From: Microvirga splendida
GTDB taxonomy: Bacteria > Pseudomonadota > Alphaproteobacteria > Rhizobiales > Beijerinckiaceae
Assembly: GCF_016427565.1 (NCBI RefSeq)
Contig: NZ_JAELXT010000010.1
Location: 87,668 to 151,667, forward strand
Direction of reading: 5' to 3'
DNA length: 64,000 bases
Each line of letters opens with the position of its first letter. Position 1 is the first letter of the stretch. A program made the translations under genes and the position numbers. This document shows, one piece after another, positions 1 through 8,211 of the stretch. Under the pieces are notes generated by a model. It was not told where the DNA came from. It did no database searches and worked only from the letters and a program-made list of their open reading frames with translations.

Positions 1-755
1 TCCCCATGTGCGGACACGGCACCATCGGCACGGTGACCATCGCGCTGGAGAACGGCCTCATTCACCCGAAGACACCGGGCCTGCTGCGGCTCGATACGCC
101 TGCGGGCGTCGTCGAGGCGCGCTACGAGCAGAACGGTCCCTTCGTGGAGCGGGTGCGCATCACCAACATCCCGTCATTTCTCTATGGCACTGGCTACGAG
201 GTCGAGGTCGAGGGCCTTGGGCATCTCACCGTCGATGTGGCTTATGGCGGCAACTTCTATGCCATCGTGGAGCCGCAGACGCTCTTTTCGGATGTTGCAG
301 ACGTCAACCCGTCCGACATCCTGCGCTGGAGCCCGAAGCTGCGCGAGGCGTTCAATGCCCGCTACCAGATCGCCCACCCCGAGAACCCGGATATCAACCG
401 CCTGACCCACGTCCTGTGGACCGGGAAAGCCCAGAATCCCGGCGGCACCGCCCGCAACGCTGTGTTCTACGGCGACAAGGCCATCGACCGCTCGCCCTGT
501 GGGACCGGCACCTCCGCCCGCATGGCGCATCTCGCCGCCCGCGGCGCCCTGAACGAAGGCGATGCCTTCGTGCATGAATCCATTATCGGCTCAACCTTCA
601 CGGGCCGCATCGAGGGGCGCACGAAGGTCGGCGACCGCGATGCGATCATCCCGTCGATCGAGGGCTGGGCGCGGGTGACCGGGTTCAACACCATCTTCAT
701 CGACGACCGGGATCCTTTCGCCAACGGCTTCCAGGTCGTCGATCAGAGCCGCTAG
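1..755 (+). CDS. 4-hydroxyproline 2-epimerase (proline racemase family), 5' end cut by window edge
   Basis: The gene enters from the left and about 250 C-terminal residues are visible; family members are about 310-340 residues long, so some 80 N-terminal residues lie outside. Both catalytic cysteines of the racemase fold are present, one in MCGHGTIG at the very start of the visible part and one in DRSPCGTGTSA about 163 residues later. Having two cysteines fits a true epimerase/racemase rather than the dehydratase branch, where one is replaced. Enzymes of this type convert trans-4-hydroxy-L-proline to cis-4-hydroxy-D-proline. The next gene, 24 bases downstream, encodes a flavoprotein suited to oxidise the D-product, so the pair probably belongs to a hydroxyproline catabolic operon. 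Plain proline racemase is the main alternative. Confidence 0.88.
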   Translation, partial: PMCGHGTIGTVTIALENGLIHPKTPGLLRLDTPAGVVEARYEQNGPFVERVRITNIPSFLYGTGYEVEVEGLGHLTVDVAYGGNFYAIVEPQTLFSDVADVNPSDILRWSPKLREAFNARYQIAHPENPDINRLTHVLWTGKAQNPGGTARNAVFYGDKAIDRSPCGTGTSARMAHLAARGALNEGDAFVHESIIGSTFTGRIEGRTKVGDRDAIIPSIEGWARVTGFNTIFIDDRDPFANGFQVVDQSR

Positions 756-779
756 CCTTAAGCTGTTGTAGGGACAACC

Positions 780-2015
780 ATGAAGGTTGCGATCATCGGC
801 GCAGGCATCGTCGGGCTTGCCACCGTGCATGCGATGCTGGACCGCGGGCATGAGGTCGTCCTGGTGGAGCCCGGCGGAAAGCAGGGGCGTCCCACGGACG
901 GCAACGCCGGCTGGATCGCCCATACCGATATCATGCCGCTCGCCTCGCCGAAGGCATGGCGCAACCTGCCGCGCTGGCTGATGGACCCGCTCGGGCCGCT
1001 GACCATCCGGCCGGGATACTTGCCGCATCTGGCGCCCTGGCTGATGCGCTTCATGCTCGCGTCCTCGCCCGGCCGGATAAAGGCGAGCATCGGGGCGATC
1101 CGTGCCATCAATGCGGAAGCCCTGCCTGCGTGGCAGAGCCTTCTGTCTTCGCTGGACTTGAGCAGACATCTGCGGGAACACGGCATCCTATCGGTCTGGC
1201 GGCAGAAGGACGCCTTTCTCCGGTCGCAGGACATCATCGAGCGCCAGCGCAGCTTCGGCATCGCGGTGGAGGCCTTGAGCCCGGCAGCCCTTGCCGAGTT
1301 GGAGCCGGCGCTGCGCAATGTCGAGGCCGCCGTGCTCTACCCCGACGCCTGCCATGTTGCCGATCCGGCCGTGCTGGCCGCCGAACTCCTGCGGCTGGCG
1401 CAGGAGCGGGGTGCTGCCCATGTGGCGGCGGATGCGTCGAGAATCGAGCTGCGGGATGGTGCCGTTCACGTCCATGTCGATGGAGGCGGCTCGGAAGTCG
1501 TCGCGGACCGGGTCGTGGTCGCGGCCGGGATCTGGTCGCGCGGCCTGGCAGCTCAACTGGGCGACCGGATCCCGCTCGATACGGAGAGGGGGTACAACGC
1601 CACCTATCCGAAAGGCACCTTCGGGATCGGGAGGCCGATCATGTTCGAGGGCGAGGGCTTCGTCACCACGCCCTTGGATACGGGCGACCGGGTCGGCGGC
1701 GCGGTCGAGTTCGCGGGGCTCGATGCTGCCCCCAATCATGAGCGCACGGACGCCATGGTGCAGCGCCTGACGCGATTCCTGCCCCATCTTCAATCCGAAG
1801 CACCGGCAAAACGGTGGATGGGGTTCCGCCCCTCGATCCCTGACTCCCTGCCGGTGATCGGCCCTTCTGGGCGGGATCGGCGCGTCGTCTATGCCTTCGG
1901 CCACGGCCATTACGGCCTGACGCAGGCTGCAATCACCGCCCAGATGGTGGCGGGTCTGGTCGAGGACCGGGCAAGCCCTGTCGACGTGAAGCCTTTCTCG
2001 GCGCAACGCTTCTGA
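780..2015 (+). CDS. DadA-like FAD-dependent D-amino acid (D-hydroxyproline) dehydrogenase
   Basis: This 411-residue protein opens with a Rossmann FAD-binding motif (IIGAGIVGLA, residues 5-14) and an acidic residue ending the second beta strand. Near the C-terminus are the DAO-family stretches GFRPSIPDSLPVIGPS and GHGHYGLT, which bind FAD in DadA/D-amino acid dehydrogenases. It should oxidise a D-amino acid to its imino acid and pass electrons to the respiratory chain. It starts 24 bases after the hydroxyproline epimerase on the same strand, behind a GTAGGG ribosome-binding site, so D-hydroxyproline is the likely substrate. The substrate is inferred from context only; the family also contains proline and glycine oxidases. 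Confidence 0.85.
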   Translation: MKVAIIGAGIVGLATVHAMLDRGHEVVLVEPGGKQGRPTDGNAGWIAHTDIMPLASPKAWRNLPRWLMDPLGPLTIRPGYLPHLAPWLMRFMLASSPGRIKASIGAIRAINAEALPAWQSLLSSLDLSRHLREHGILSVWRQKDAFLRSQDIIERQRSFGIAVEALSPAALAELEPALRNVEAAVLYPDACHVADPAVLAAELLRLAQERGAAHVAADASRIELRDGAVHVHVDGGGSEVVADRVVVAAGIWSRGLAAQLGDRIPLDTERGYNATYPKGTFGIGRPIMFEGEGFVTTPLDTGDRVGGAVEFAGLDAAPNHERTDAMVQRLTRFLPHLQSEAPAKRWMGFRPSIPDSLPVIGPSGRDRRVVYAFGHGHYGLTQAAITAQMVAGLVEDRASPVDVKPFSAQRF

Positions 2016-2060
2016 GGCGGCTCACGCTGTTCACAAGCCGGGAGCACGGCGCGAGCGCTA

Positions 2061-2100
2061 TCCGGAACCGCTTCGGTTCACCGGAAAAGTCCGGCATGAT
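2061..2100. repeat. Palindromic REP-like intergenic element
   Basis: In the gap between the flavoprotein and the SDR gene, an inverted repeat has its left arm at 2061-2070 (TCCGGAACCG), a 3-base loop CTT and its right arm at 2074-2085 with one bulged A. It is followed by a second CCGG/GCATGATC stretch. This resembles the dispersed GC-rich palindromic elements common between Hyphomicrobiales genes, which is a judgement from memory. It could also act as an mRNA-stabilising hairpin at the end of the upstream operon. It lacks a T-tract, so it is not a classical terminator. Confidence 0.4.
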
Positions 2101-2125
2101 CGGGCGCCCTCACGCCGGATGCTCC

Positions 2126-2875
2126 ATGACCTCTTCAAACCTTCTGAACAACCTCGAAAGGCCTTCCCGCGCCCTCGTCATCGGCGCTTCGGGCGGAATC
2201 GGCTCAGCGGCGACGGCGCTGCTGGCCTCCGAAGGGTTCGAGAGCGTTCATGCCCTGTCGAGGCGGGGCCACGGCTCCGACCGCGCCGGTGTTCGGCCGG
2301 GTCGCATCGACATCGAGGATGAGGGCAGTATCGCGGCGGCCGCCGAGCAAATCCGCGCTGGTGCCCCTCTTCGCTTGGCTTTTGTGGCCACAGGGCTGCT
2401 CCATGACTCGGTCCAGCAGCCGGAAAAGTCCTATCGCAGCCTCGACCCGGAGCTTCTCGCCAGGAGCTTCCGCCTCAATGCCATCGGGCCTGCGCTTGTC
2501 GCGAAGCATGTGCTTCCGCTGCTGCCACGGAACGGAAAAAGCATCTTTGCGGTGATCTCGGCCCGCGTCGGCAGCATCGACGATAACCGGCTCGGCGGGT
2601 GGTATGGCTATCGCGCCTCGAAGGCGGCCCTCAATCAGCTGATGCGGACCCTAGCGATCGAGCTTCGTCGCCAGAAACCGGACGCGATCTGCGTCGCGCT
2701 CCATCCCGGCACGGTCGATACGGCCTTGAGCCAGCCTTTCCAGAGTGGCGTCGAGGACGGCAAGCTGTTCACGCCCGCCTATGCGGCCGAGCGGCTACTC
2801 ACCGTTCTGGACGGCCTGACGCCTGCCGATACCGGACAGTTCTTCGCCTGGGACGGGCAGCGCATCCCATTCTGA
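2126..2875 (+). CDS. Short-chain dehydrogenase/reductase (C-factor-like SDR)
   Basis: A single-domain SDR oxidoreductase of about 249 residues. The N-terminal cofactor motif GASGGIG and the active-site YGYRASK pattern (YxxxK) are both present, with a serine-containing strand (FAVISARVGS) before the tyrosine, completing the Ser-Tyr-Lys triad. The length and the mid-protein NAIGPALVAKHVLPLL helix resemble the CsgA/C-factor-like branch of the SDR family, whose substrates are mostly unknown. An in-frame ATG at 2096 exists but lies inside the palindromic element upstream, so the ATG at 2126 is preferred. It is followed closely by the photoproduct-lyase-like gene, and SDR genes often sit next to light-damage repair genes; a functional link here is only inferred. 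Confidence 0.82.
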   Translation: MTSSNLLNNLERPSRALVIGASGGIGSAATALLASEGFESVHALSRRGHGSDRAGVRPGRIDIEDEGSIAAAAEQIRAGAPLRLAFVATGLLHDSVQQPEKSYRSLDPELLARSFRLNAIGPALVAKHVLPLLPRNGKSIFAVISARVGSIDDNRLGGWYGYRASKAALNQLMRTLAIELRRQKPDAICVALHPGTVDTALSQPFQSGVEDGKLFTPAYAAERLLTVLDGLTPADTGQFFAWDGQRIPF

Positions 2876-2968
2876 TGCCTTTGCCCGGACAGACCTGAAG
2901 CTGTGGCAGATCGCCCGTGAAGGACCCCGTGTCCCCGGTCGGCGTTCCCCGCTGAAGGAGATGCCACA

Positions 2969-3088
2969 TTGAACGCCGGATTGGCCCTGGACGGAAAGAG
3001 AGAGGCTGCGCCAAAGCTCTGGCGGCCCAGGCGCGTGCTCGTGACCCCGGCTGCGCTCGAGTGGGGGGCACGGGCGCGCCATTCTTGA
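2969..3088 (+). pseudogene. 5' fragment of spore photoproduct lyase-like gene, out of frame with the rest
   Basis: A TTG start at 2969 has a good ribosome-binding site (GAAGGAG, 2954-2960) eight bases ahead. The frame reads KLWRPRRVLVTPAALEW, which I recognise as the usual N-terminus of alphaproteobacterial photoproduct-lyase-like proteins. It then runs into a six-G tract (3063-3068) and meets TGA at 3086-3088. In the frame one base over, the expected continuation HGRAILERAASFG resumes directly and joins the long downstream reading frame. Removing one G restores an open frame of about 365 residues ending at 4067. The cause is a real +1 frameshift, slippage, or a base-calling error in the homopolymer. 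Confidence 0.72.
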
Positions 3089-3176
3089 GCGGGCCGCCTC
3101 CTTCGGGTCCGAGATCGTCGAGCTGAAAAGCAACCGGCTCACGGGCCTGGGTGGTGACAACGAGCGTCAGAGCTAC

Positions 3177-4067
3177 GTGAATGCCAAGACGACCCTTGCA
3201 GTCGTCGTGGCGTCGCCGGGCAAGCGCCGGTTGCAGCCGATTCCGCCGAGTGCCGACTGGCGCGTCGATCTGGCAGAAGGGTGCCCGGCCCACTGCCAGT
3301 ACTGCTACCTTGCGGGATCGCTCTCCGGTCCGCCGGTCACGAGGGTCTACGCCAATCTTCCCGAGATCCTCGGCAGTCTGGAAGACTACGTCGGCAAGGG
3401 CGCGGTGACCTCCCGCTCCACTGAGCGAATGCATGAGGGCACCACGTTCGAGGCATCCTGCTACACCGACCCGCTGGGGATCGAGCACCTGAGCGGATCG
3501 CTGGCGGCGACGATTGCGCATTTCGGATCCTGGCAGGCACCCGTGCAACTCCGCTTCACAACCAAGTACGATGCCGTGCAGCCTTTGCTCGGCATTGCGC
3601 ACGGCCGACGCACCCGGATTCGCTTCTCCGTCAACGCGAAACCCGCAGCCCGCTTCGAGGGCGGCACGGCCTCCGTATCGGCGCGGCTGAACGCCATGCG
3701 GATGGCGGCCCTGGCCGGCTACAGGGTCGGCCTGACGATTGCCCCGATCATGCCGGTCGAGAACTGGCGGGAGGCCTATGGTGCCTTGCTCGACGAGGCT
3801 GCTGCCGCGATCCGCGATGTGCCGAACCTCGACCTATCCGTGGAACTCATCACCCACCGGTTCACGCCGGGCTCGAAGACGGTCCTGAACGGTTGGTATC
3901 CGGGCTCGGACCTGGAGATGGACGAGCAGACACGGACGCGGAAGACAACCAAGTTCAACTCGGTCAAATATGTGTACGCCTCAGACATCATGAAGGAGAT
4001 GCGGGGCTTCTTCGAAGATGCGGTCGCAAGCCGTCTCCCGTCCGCCCGAGTTCTGTACTGGACCTGA
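3177..4067 (+). CDS. Spore photoproduct lyase-like radical SAM protein (3' portion; frame broken upstream)
   Basis: The longest uninterrupted part of the gene encodes 296 residues from a GTG at 3177, but homologous sequence continues upstream in the same frame (ELKSNRLTGL) to the G-tract frameshift near 3065, so this GTG is probably not the natural start. The radical SAM cluster motif CPAHCQYC (CX3CX2C, Cys36, 40 and 43 of this fragment) is intact. The conserved sequence QPIPPSADW before it and SxKTVLNGWYPGS later are typical of the family. Such enzymes use a 4Fe-4S cluster and SAM to reverse thymine photodimers; the organism is unlikely to form endospores, so the physiological role is uncertain. 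If the frameshift is real, the product lacks about 69 N-terminal residues. Confidence 0.78.
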   Translation: MNAKTTLAVVVASPGKRRLQPIPPSADWRVDLAEGCPAHCQYCYLAGSLSGPPVTRVYANLPEILGSLEDYVGKGAVTSRSTERMHEGTTFEASCYTDPLGIEHLSGSLAATIAHFGSWQAPVQLRFTTKYDAVQPLLGIAHGRRTRIRFSVNAKPAARFEGGTASVSARLNAMRMAALAGYRVGLTIAPIMPVENWREAYGALLDEAAAAIRDVPNLDLSVELITHRFTPGSKTVLNGWYPGSDLEMDEQTRTRKTTKFNSVKYVYASDIMKEMRGFFEDAVASRLPSARVLYWT

Positions 4068-4087
4068 GAGCCGCCCCCTGGCTCATC

Positions 4088-4101
4088 TTGATCGGGATCA
4101 A
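4088..4101. promoter_or_regulatory. FNR/FixK-type binding site (TTGAT-N4-ATCAA)
   Basis: The 14 bases TTGATCGGGATCAA match the FNR/FixK consensus exactly, and the palindrome extends to seven-base arms (4087-4102). It lies 60 bases before the ATG of the small membrane protein at 4162. A CATGAT hexamer at 4123-4128 could serve as a -10 box, which would centre the site near -41, the usual class II activating position. Binding is a prediction from motif and spacing. Confidence 0.6.
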
Positions 4102-4161
4102 GGCGCTCCCGGAATCCCCGGTCATGATGCGAGAGCGCTTGGAACAGGAACGGAGGCTCCC

Positions 4162-4359
4162 ATGCTCAGCTGGATCGTTCGGCTCTTGATGATTGCGGCC
4201 GGCTTCGTGACGAGTTGGTTCGTCGCCAAGGATGCGCCGATCTTCGGCGTGGCTCAGGTGATGATGACTCTTGTCCTGATGGCGCTCATCGTCGCCGTGG
4301 TGGCGTTGTGGCCACGGCGCTGGACGGCAGCTCTCAACCGCCTTCAGAGATCCCGCTGA
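4162..4359 (+). CDS. Small two-helix membrane protein, possibly oxygen-regulated
   Basis: A 65-residue protein starting at an ATG with GGAGG (4152-4156) five bases ahead. It has two hydrophobic segments, about residues 3-21 (WIVRLLMIAAGFVTSWFVA) and 30-48 (VAQVMMTLVLMALIVAVVAL), followed by a basic tail (WPRRW...RLQRSR), which suggests an inner-membrane hairpin with the C-terminus in the cytoplasm. I do not recognise a family. A perfect FNR/FixK-like box stands upstream, so expression under low oxygen is a reasonable hypothesis. Longer upstream reading frame is open but overlaps the lyase-like gene and lacks a comparable ribosome site. Confidence 0.62.
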   Translation: MLSWIVRLLMIAAGFVTSWFVAKDAPIFGVAQVMMTLVLMALIVAVVALWPRRWTAALNRLQRSR

Positions 4360-4395
4360 GGGCCGCGACGCTCTCCCTCCATTCCGCACGACAGG

Positions 4396-4593
4396 CTAGT
4401 GCTGAACCCCGATGGGCCAGGGCTCAAACAGGCTGGGACGCCGCCACAACACGAAATGATCCTGAACGGCGAGCTTCAAGCCGGCTTCTTTCTCCAGAAG
4501 TGCAATCTGCGCCTCGACGATCTTCAGTTCCCGCTCAAGCTTCGCAGAGTGGCGGGCGTCGGAAGCGATGGGCTTTCTTTTCCTGCTCTTCAT
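4396..4593 (-). CDS. Small basic helical protein of unknown function
   Basis: A 65-residue minus-strand frame, chosen from an ATG at 4593 because GAGG lies six bases ahead of it; a second ATG at 4605 is possible. The N-terminus is strongly basic (MKSRKRKP) and residues about 15-40 (AKLERELKIVEAQIALLEKEAG) form a likely amphipathic coiled coil. The end is richer in aromatic residues. No family recognised. It is convergent with the 65-residue membrane protein and has no operon partner. It may be a real small gene or a chance frame; the heptad-like pattern and ribosome site favour real. Confidence 0.42.
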   Translation of the reverse strand: MKSRKRKPIASDARHSAKLERELKIVEAQIALLEKEAGLKLAVQDHFVLWRRPSLFEPWPIGVQH

Positions 4594-4820
4594 CTGGCAC
4601 CTCATGGTCCGAGAAGCAGCCTGTGGTCTTCCTGCCGAGGAAGACGACGACCGGCGCCCGGATGGCCATGCTTGTGCCCCCTGCAAATCGTTCGTTCTCT
4701 GTTTGATTCGAATCCTAACCGAGCGGGACTCCTTTCGTCTGTCAGGAACCCGACACAGGCGTCACATTCGCTAACTTGGATCAACCTTCGAAACCTTGAT
4801 GGGCAGCGTCGGTTGAGAGA

Positions 4821-5624
4821 ATGGAACAGCTCTCGAACCTTGGGCGTGTCGTGGCAAACACCGCATCTCGTCGCTATCATCCGTGGCCTGGCTATGTGCT
4901 CGGCTTTGCCCTCGGCGGCTTCTTCGATGGGATTCTGCTCCACCAGATCCTGCAATGGCACCATCTCCTCAGCACCATCAACGGCGAGGACATCCGGTTC
5001 CAGGTCGCGGCCGACGGCTACTTCCACGCCCTGATGTACGTGATCGCCGCCATGGGCCTCTGGATGCTGTGGGCGTCGCGGCGCGATCCTGCGGGCCTCT
5101 CCGGCCGTCTGCTGTTTGCGGGAATCCTGATCGGCTTCGGCACTTGGCATAGCGTCGATGCGGTGCTGTCCCACTGGCTGCTCGGGATCCACCGCATCAG
5201 GATGGACCGGGGCAACCCGCTGTTCTGGGATCTCCTCTGGCTGGGTCTTTTCGGTCTCGTGCCGATCATCCTCGGGTGGATCATGGGCGGTCCGCGAGAT
5301 GACGGGTCTCACGTTTCCCGGACGTCCGGCCAAGCGCGGGCTTTGGCCGTTCTTCTTGTGGTCGGAACAGGCGCGCTAGGGATCTGGCCGCTGCGCGGCA
5401 GCGAATTCACCACGGTGCTCTTCGCCCCGGGCGCAGGGCAGGATCATGTCCTGCGATCCCTCGCATCGGTGGATGCGCAGGTGGTCTGGACGGACGGCAG
5501 CGGGGAACTCGCTGTGGTTCGGCTCGCGGACGGGCAGTCGGGCTGGGGGCTGTTCAGGCACGGGGCCATCCTCGTCACCGGGGCGGGCCTTCCTGCCGGC
5601 TGCCTCAATTATCTGCGCACCTGA
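4821..5624 (+). CDS. DUF2243 membrane protein with C-terminal extension
   Basis: 267 residues. The first 160 or so match the DUF2243 family: GFFDGILLHQILQWHH, a YFHALMYVIAAMGLW helix, GFGTWHSVDAVLSHW and a final GLVPIILGWIM helix, giving four membrane segments with conserved histidines that suggest metal or haem contact. DUF2243 proteins are usually only about 150-180 residues. Here an additional segment (AVLLVVGTGALGIWPL) and a soluble domain of about 70 residues (LFAPGAGQDHVLRSLASVD...) follow, probably periplasmic. The function of DUF2243 is unknown. It is convergent with the 5641-6015 gene, with 16 bases between the stops. Confidence 0.8.
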   Translation: MEQLSNLGRVVANTASRRYHPWPGYVLGFALGGFFDGILLHQILQWHHLLSTINGEDIRFQVAADGYFHALMYVIAAMGLWMLWASRRDPAGLSGRLLFAGILIGFGTWHSVDAVLSHWLLGIHRIRMDRGNPLFWDLLWLGLFGLVPIILGWIMGGPRDDGSHVSRTSGQARALAVLLVVGTGALGIWPLRGSEFTTVLFAPGAGQDHVLRSLASVDAQVVWTDGSGELAVVRLADGQSGWGLFRHGAILVTGAGLPAGCLNYLRT

Positions 5625-5640
5625 CCTTTGCCGTCCCGTG

Positions 5641-6015
5641 TCAGCGCTTGCGCAGCCGCTCGATGGCATCCTTGTGGGCTGCGGGATCGACATCGTACTC
5701 GGCCGCGAGGCGTTCGATTTCGGCACGCCTGTCCTCGGCGCTCAGCCGAGGATTGAGGCTTGCAACGGCGGCCAGAAAGGATGCCCCTGCAAAGACCGGG
5801 TCGCGGCGGCGGGCCGTCTGCTCGCGCTCCTTCTTGAGATCCGCCTGCCGCTGCTTGTAGCTCTCCAGCGGGCCGAAGGCGCGCAGCGCCCGGTTGCGTA
5901 GTGCTTGGGCCGGTAGATCGTGCTCCTGGGCGATGTCCTGCAAGGCGCCTTCCGGATCCTCCCCGGCGAGCAGGGCTTCGGAGAGTTCCTCGAGGGCGGA
6001 AACGAACGGATCCAT
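5641..6015 (-). CDS. Conserved-looking hypothetical protein, helical
   Basis: 124 residues, minus strand, using the ATG at 6015 because AAAGGGG lies just upstream; an ATG further upstream at 6105 would add 30 residues of unlikely composition. The sequence is highly charged and helical (ALEELSEALLAGEDPEGAL, SYKQRQADLKKEREQTARRR), ends with DPAAHKDAIERLRKR and has no signal peptide or membrane segment. The N-terminal part resembles a small helical bundle. I do not recognise the family. It is divergent from the S9 peptidase gene, separated by 150 bases that must hold both promoters. Confidence 0.6.
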   Translation of the reverse strand: MDPFVSALEELSEALLAGEDPEGALQDIAQEHDLPAQALRNRALRAFGPLESYKQRQADLKKEREQTARRRDPVFAGASFLAAVASLNPRLSAEDRRAEIERLAAEYDVDPAAHKDAIERLRKR

Positions 6016-6165
6016 CGTGGCCCCTTTCTGTGCGGTTTGATCGTCAACGGACGGTGATCGGTTCGGTTCTCGCGCAAAGTGTTGCCGAGGGCCCTGGCTG
6101 ACCAATAATCCCTCTCATCGATTCTCATCCGCCCGTCACCCCCAGCCGAACGGAAACCGCACGCC

Positions 6166-8211
6166 ATGGCCGAACAGACGCAGGAGCGCCCCGATCCCTA
6201 TCTCTGGCTGGAGGATGTGGAGGGAAGCGAGCCGCTCGCCTGGGTGCGCGCCCACAACGAGGTCACGAAAGCCGCCCTGTGCGATGCGGCTTTCGAGGCC
6301 GACAAGAGGGCCCTCTACGAGATCTCGACGCGGCCGGACAACATTCCGTTCATCACCCGGCGGCAGGGACAGCTCTACAACTTCTGGCAGGATGCCGCCC
6401 ATGTACGGGGGCTCTGGCGGCGCACGACGATGGGGGATTATCGCGGCGCGGAGCCCGCCTGGGAGACGGTGCTCGACATCGATGCGCTGGCGCGGGCCGA
6501 GGGCGAGGACTGGGTCTGGAAAGGCTGCGGCACTCTCCAGCCGGAGCAGCGCTACGGCCTCGTGAGCCTGTCGCGAGGCGGCGCCGACGCCGTCGTCGTC
6601 CGCGAGTTCGATCTTGTCGAGAAGCGGTTCGTCGCGGACGGCTTTGCCCTTCCCGAGGCCAAGGGCGGCGCCGCCTGGCTCGACCGCGATACGGTTCTCG
6701 TCTCGACGACCCTCGGCGAGAATGCCGCAACGGGTTCAGGCTATCCGCGCACCGTGCGCCTCTGGCGTCGTGGTTCGGATTTCACGAACGCGCCTTTGCT
6801 CTTCGAGGGCGAGGCGAGCGATATCTACATCTCGGCCTCGGTCGATCGTGAGCCCGGATATGAGCGCACCTTCTACCGGAGGCAGATCACTTTCGAGGAG
6901 GGGATCAGCTATCTCGCTCGGGAGGAGGGCGAGCCTCTGCGGATCGATCTCCCGCTCGATGCCCGCTTCGACGTGGAGAAGGACTGGCTGGTCGTGAAGC
7001 TGAAAAGCGACTGGGCCCTGCCGGAGCGCACCTATCCGGCCGATGCGCTTCTGGCGATCAGCTTCTCCCGCTTCCTCGACGGCGACCGCCGGTTCGAGGT
7101 GCTGTTCGAACCGGGGCCGCGCCGCGTCCTTTCCGGCTTCTGGTGGACCAAGTCCCGTCTGGTCCTCACGGTTCTCGATAATCTCGCAAGCCAGATCTGG
7201 CTCGGGACGCCGGGCTCACCCTGGGGCCTGGAGCAGCTGCAGGGACTGCCGGACACGGCCTCCGTCAACGCCATGCCGCTCGATGTGGGCCAGTTGGAAC
7301 GGACTGACGAGTTCCTTCTGACGATCTCCAGCTTCGTGGAGCCCACCAAGCTTGCGCTGGTGGCGGAGGACAGGCGGATCGAGGTGCTGAAGGAGGCGCC
7401 CGCCGCCTTCGATGCCTCCGGTCTGGAGGTGACGCGCCATGAAGCCGTCTCCGTGGATGGGGAGCCGATTCCCTATTACCAGATCGGACCAAAGGACCAG
7501 GACGGGCCGCGTCCCGCAGTTCTCTACGGCTATGGCGGCTTCTCGGTCTCGATGACGCCCGGCTATTTGGGCGGGATCGGCAAGACCTGGCTGGAGCGGG
7601 GCAATGTGTGGGTCGTCGCCAACATCCGCGGCGGCGGCGAGTTCGGGGCCGCCTGGCACAAGGCGGGAATGCGTGAGGGCAAGCGCCTCTCCCACGACGA
7701 TTTTGCCGCCATCTCCCAGGACCTCGCCCGGCGTGGCGTGACGACCCCGCAACAACTCGCGGCTTATGGCGGCTCCAACGGGGGCCTTCTCGTCGGCAAC
7801 ATGCTGACCCGCTACCCGGAGCGTTTTGGGGCGATCTGGTGCACCGTGCCGCTGCTGGACATGCAGCGCTACACACGCCTGCTGGCCGGCCCGAGCTGGG
7901 TGGCGGAGTATGGCGATCCGGACAAGCCCGGGGATTGGGCCTACATGGCCGGCTTTTCCGCCTACCAGAACCTGGACGAGGGCCGCGGCTATCCGCCGGT
8001 GCTGCTCGTGACCTCCCGGCGGGACGACCGGGTTCATCCCGGCCACGCCCGCAAGATGGCGGCCAAGCTGGAGGCGATGAAGCAGCCGGTCTTCTTCTAC
8101 GAGCCGGATGACGGCGGACACGGAGCGGCCAACAAGGAGCAGGCGGCCTTCCTCTCAGCCTTGGGCCTGTCCTTCCTGCGAAGAACGTTGACCGGCACGG
8201 GACATACTTGA
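6166..8211 (+). CDS. Prolyl oligopeptidase family (S9) serine peptidase
   Basis: 681 residues with the two-part S9 organisation. The N-terminal half begins with the family signature DPYLWLEDVEG and forms the beta-propeller. The C-terminal alpha/beta hydrolase domain carries the nucleophile in AYGGSNGGLL, the acid in SRRDDRVHPGHA and the histidine in DDGGHGAA, so the triad is complete. IRGGGEFG before the nucleophile supplies oxyanion contacts. No signal peptide is evident, so it should be a cytoplasmic oligopeptidase cleaving short peptides; size and motifs place it near prolyl endopeptidase rather than DPP IV. It stands alone, with 150 bases upstream and 320 downstream free of genes. Confidence 0.9.
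   Translation: MAEQTQERPDPYLWLEDVEGSEPLAWVRAHNEVTKAALCDAAFEADKRALYEISTRPDNIPFITRRQGQLYNFWQDAAHVRGLWRRTTMGDYRGAEPAWETVLDIDALARAEGEDWVWKGCGTLQPEQRYGLVSLSRGGADAVVVREFDLVEKRFVADGFALPEAKGGAAWLDRDTVLVSTTLGENAATGSGYPRTVRLWRRGSDFTNAPLLFEGEASDIYISASVDREPGYERTFYRRQITFEEGISYLAREEGEPLRIDLPLDARFDVEKDWLVVKLKSDWALPERTYPADALLAISFSRFLDGDRRFEVLFEPGPRRVLSGFWWTKSRLVLTVLDNLASQIWLGTPGSPWGLEQLQGLPDTASVNAMPLDVGQLERTDEFLLTISSFVEPTKLALVAEDRRIEVLKEAPAAFDASGLEVTRHEAVSVDGEPIPYYQIGPKDQDGPRPAVLYGYGGFSVSMTPGYLGGIGKTWLERGNVWVVANIRGGGEFGAAWHKAGMREGKRLSHDDFAAISQDLARRGVTTPQQLAAYGGSNGGLLVGNMLTRYPERFGAIWCTVPLLDMQRYTRLLAGPSWVAEYGDPDKPGDWAYMAGFSAYQNLDEGRGYPPVLLVTSRRDDRVHPGHARKMAAKLEAMKQPVFFYEPDDGGHGAANKEQAAFLSALGLSFLRRTLTGTGHT

Noticed and set aside
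6037..6047. TTGATCGTCAA as a second FNR/FixK box
   Set aside because: Half sites are three bases apart instead of six, so it does not fit the consensus.
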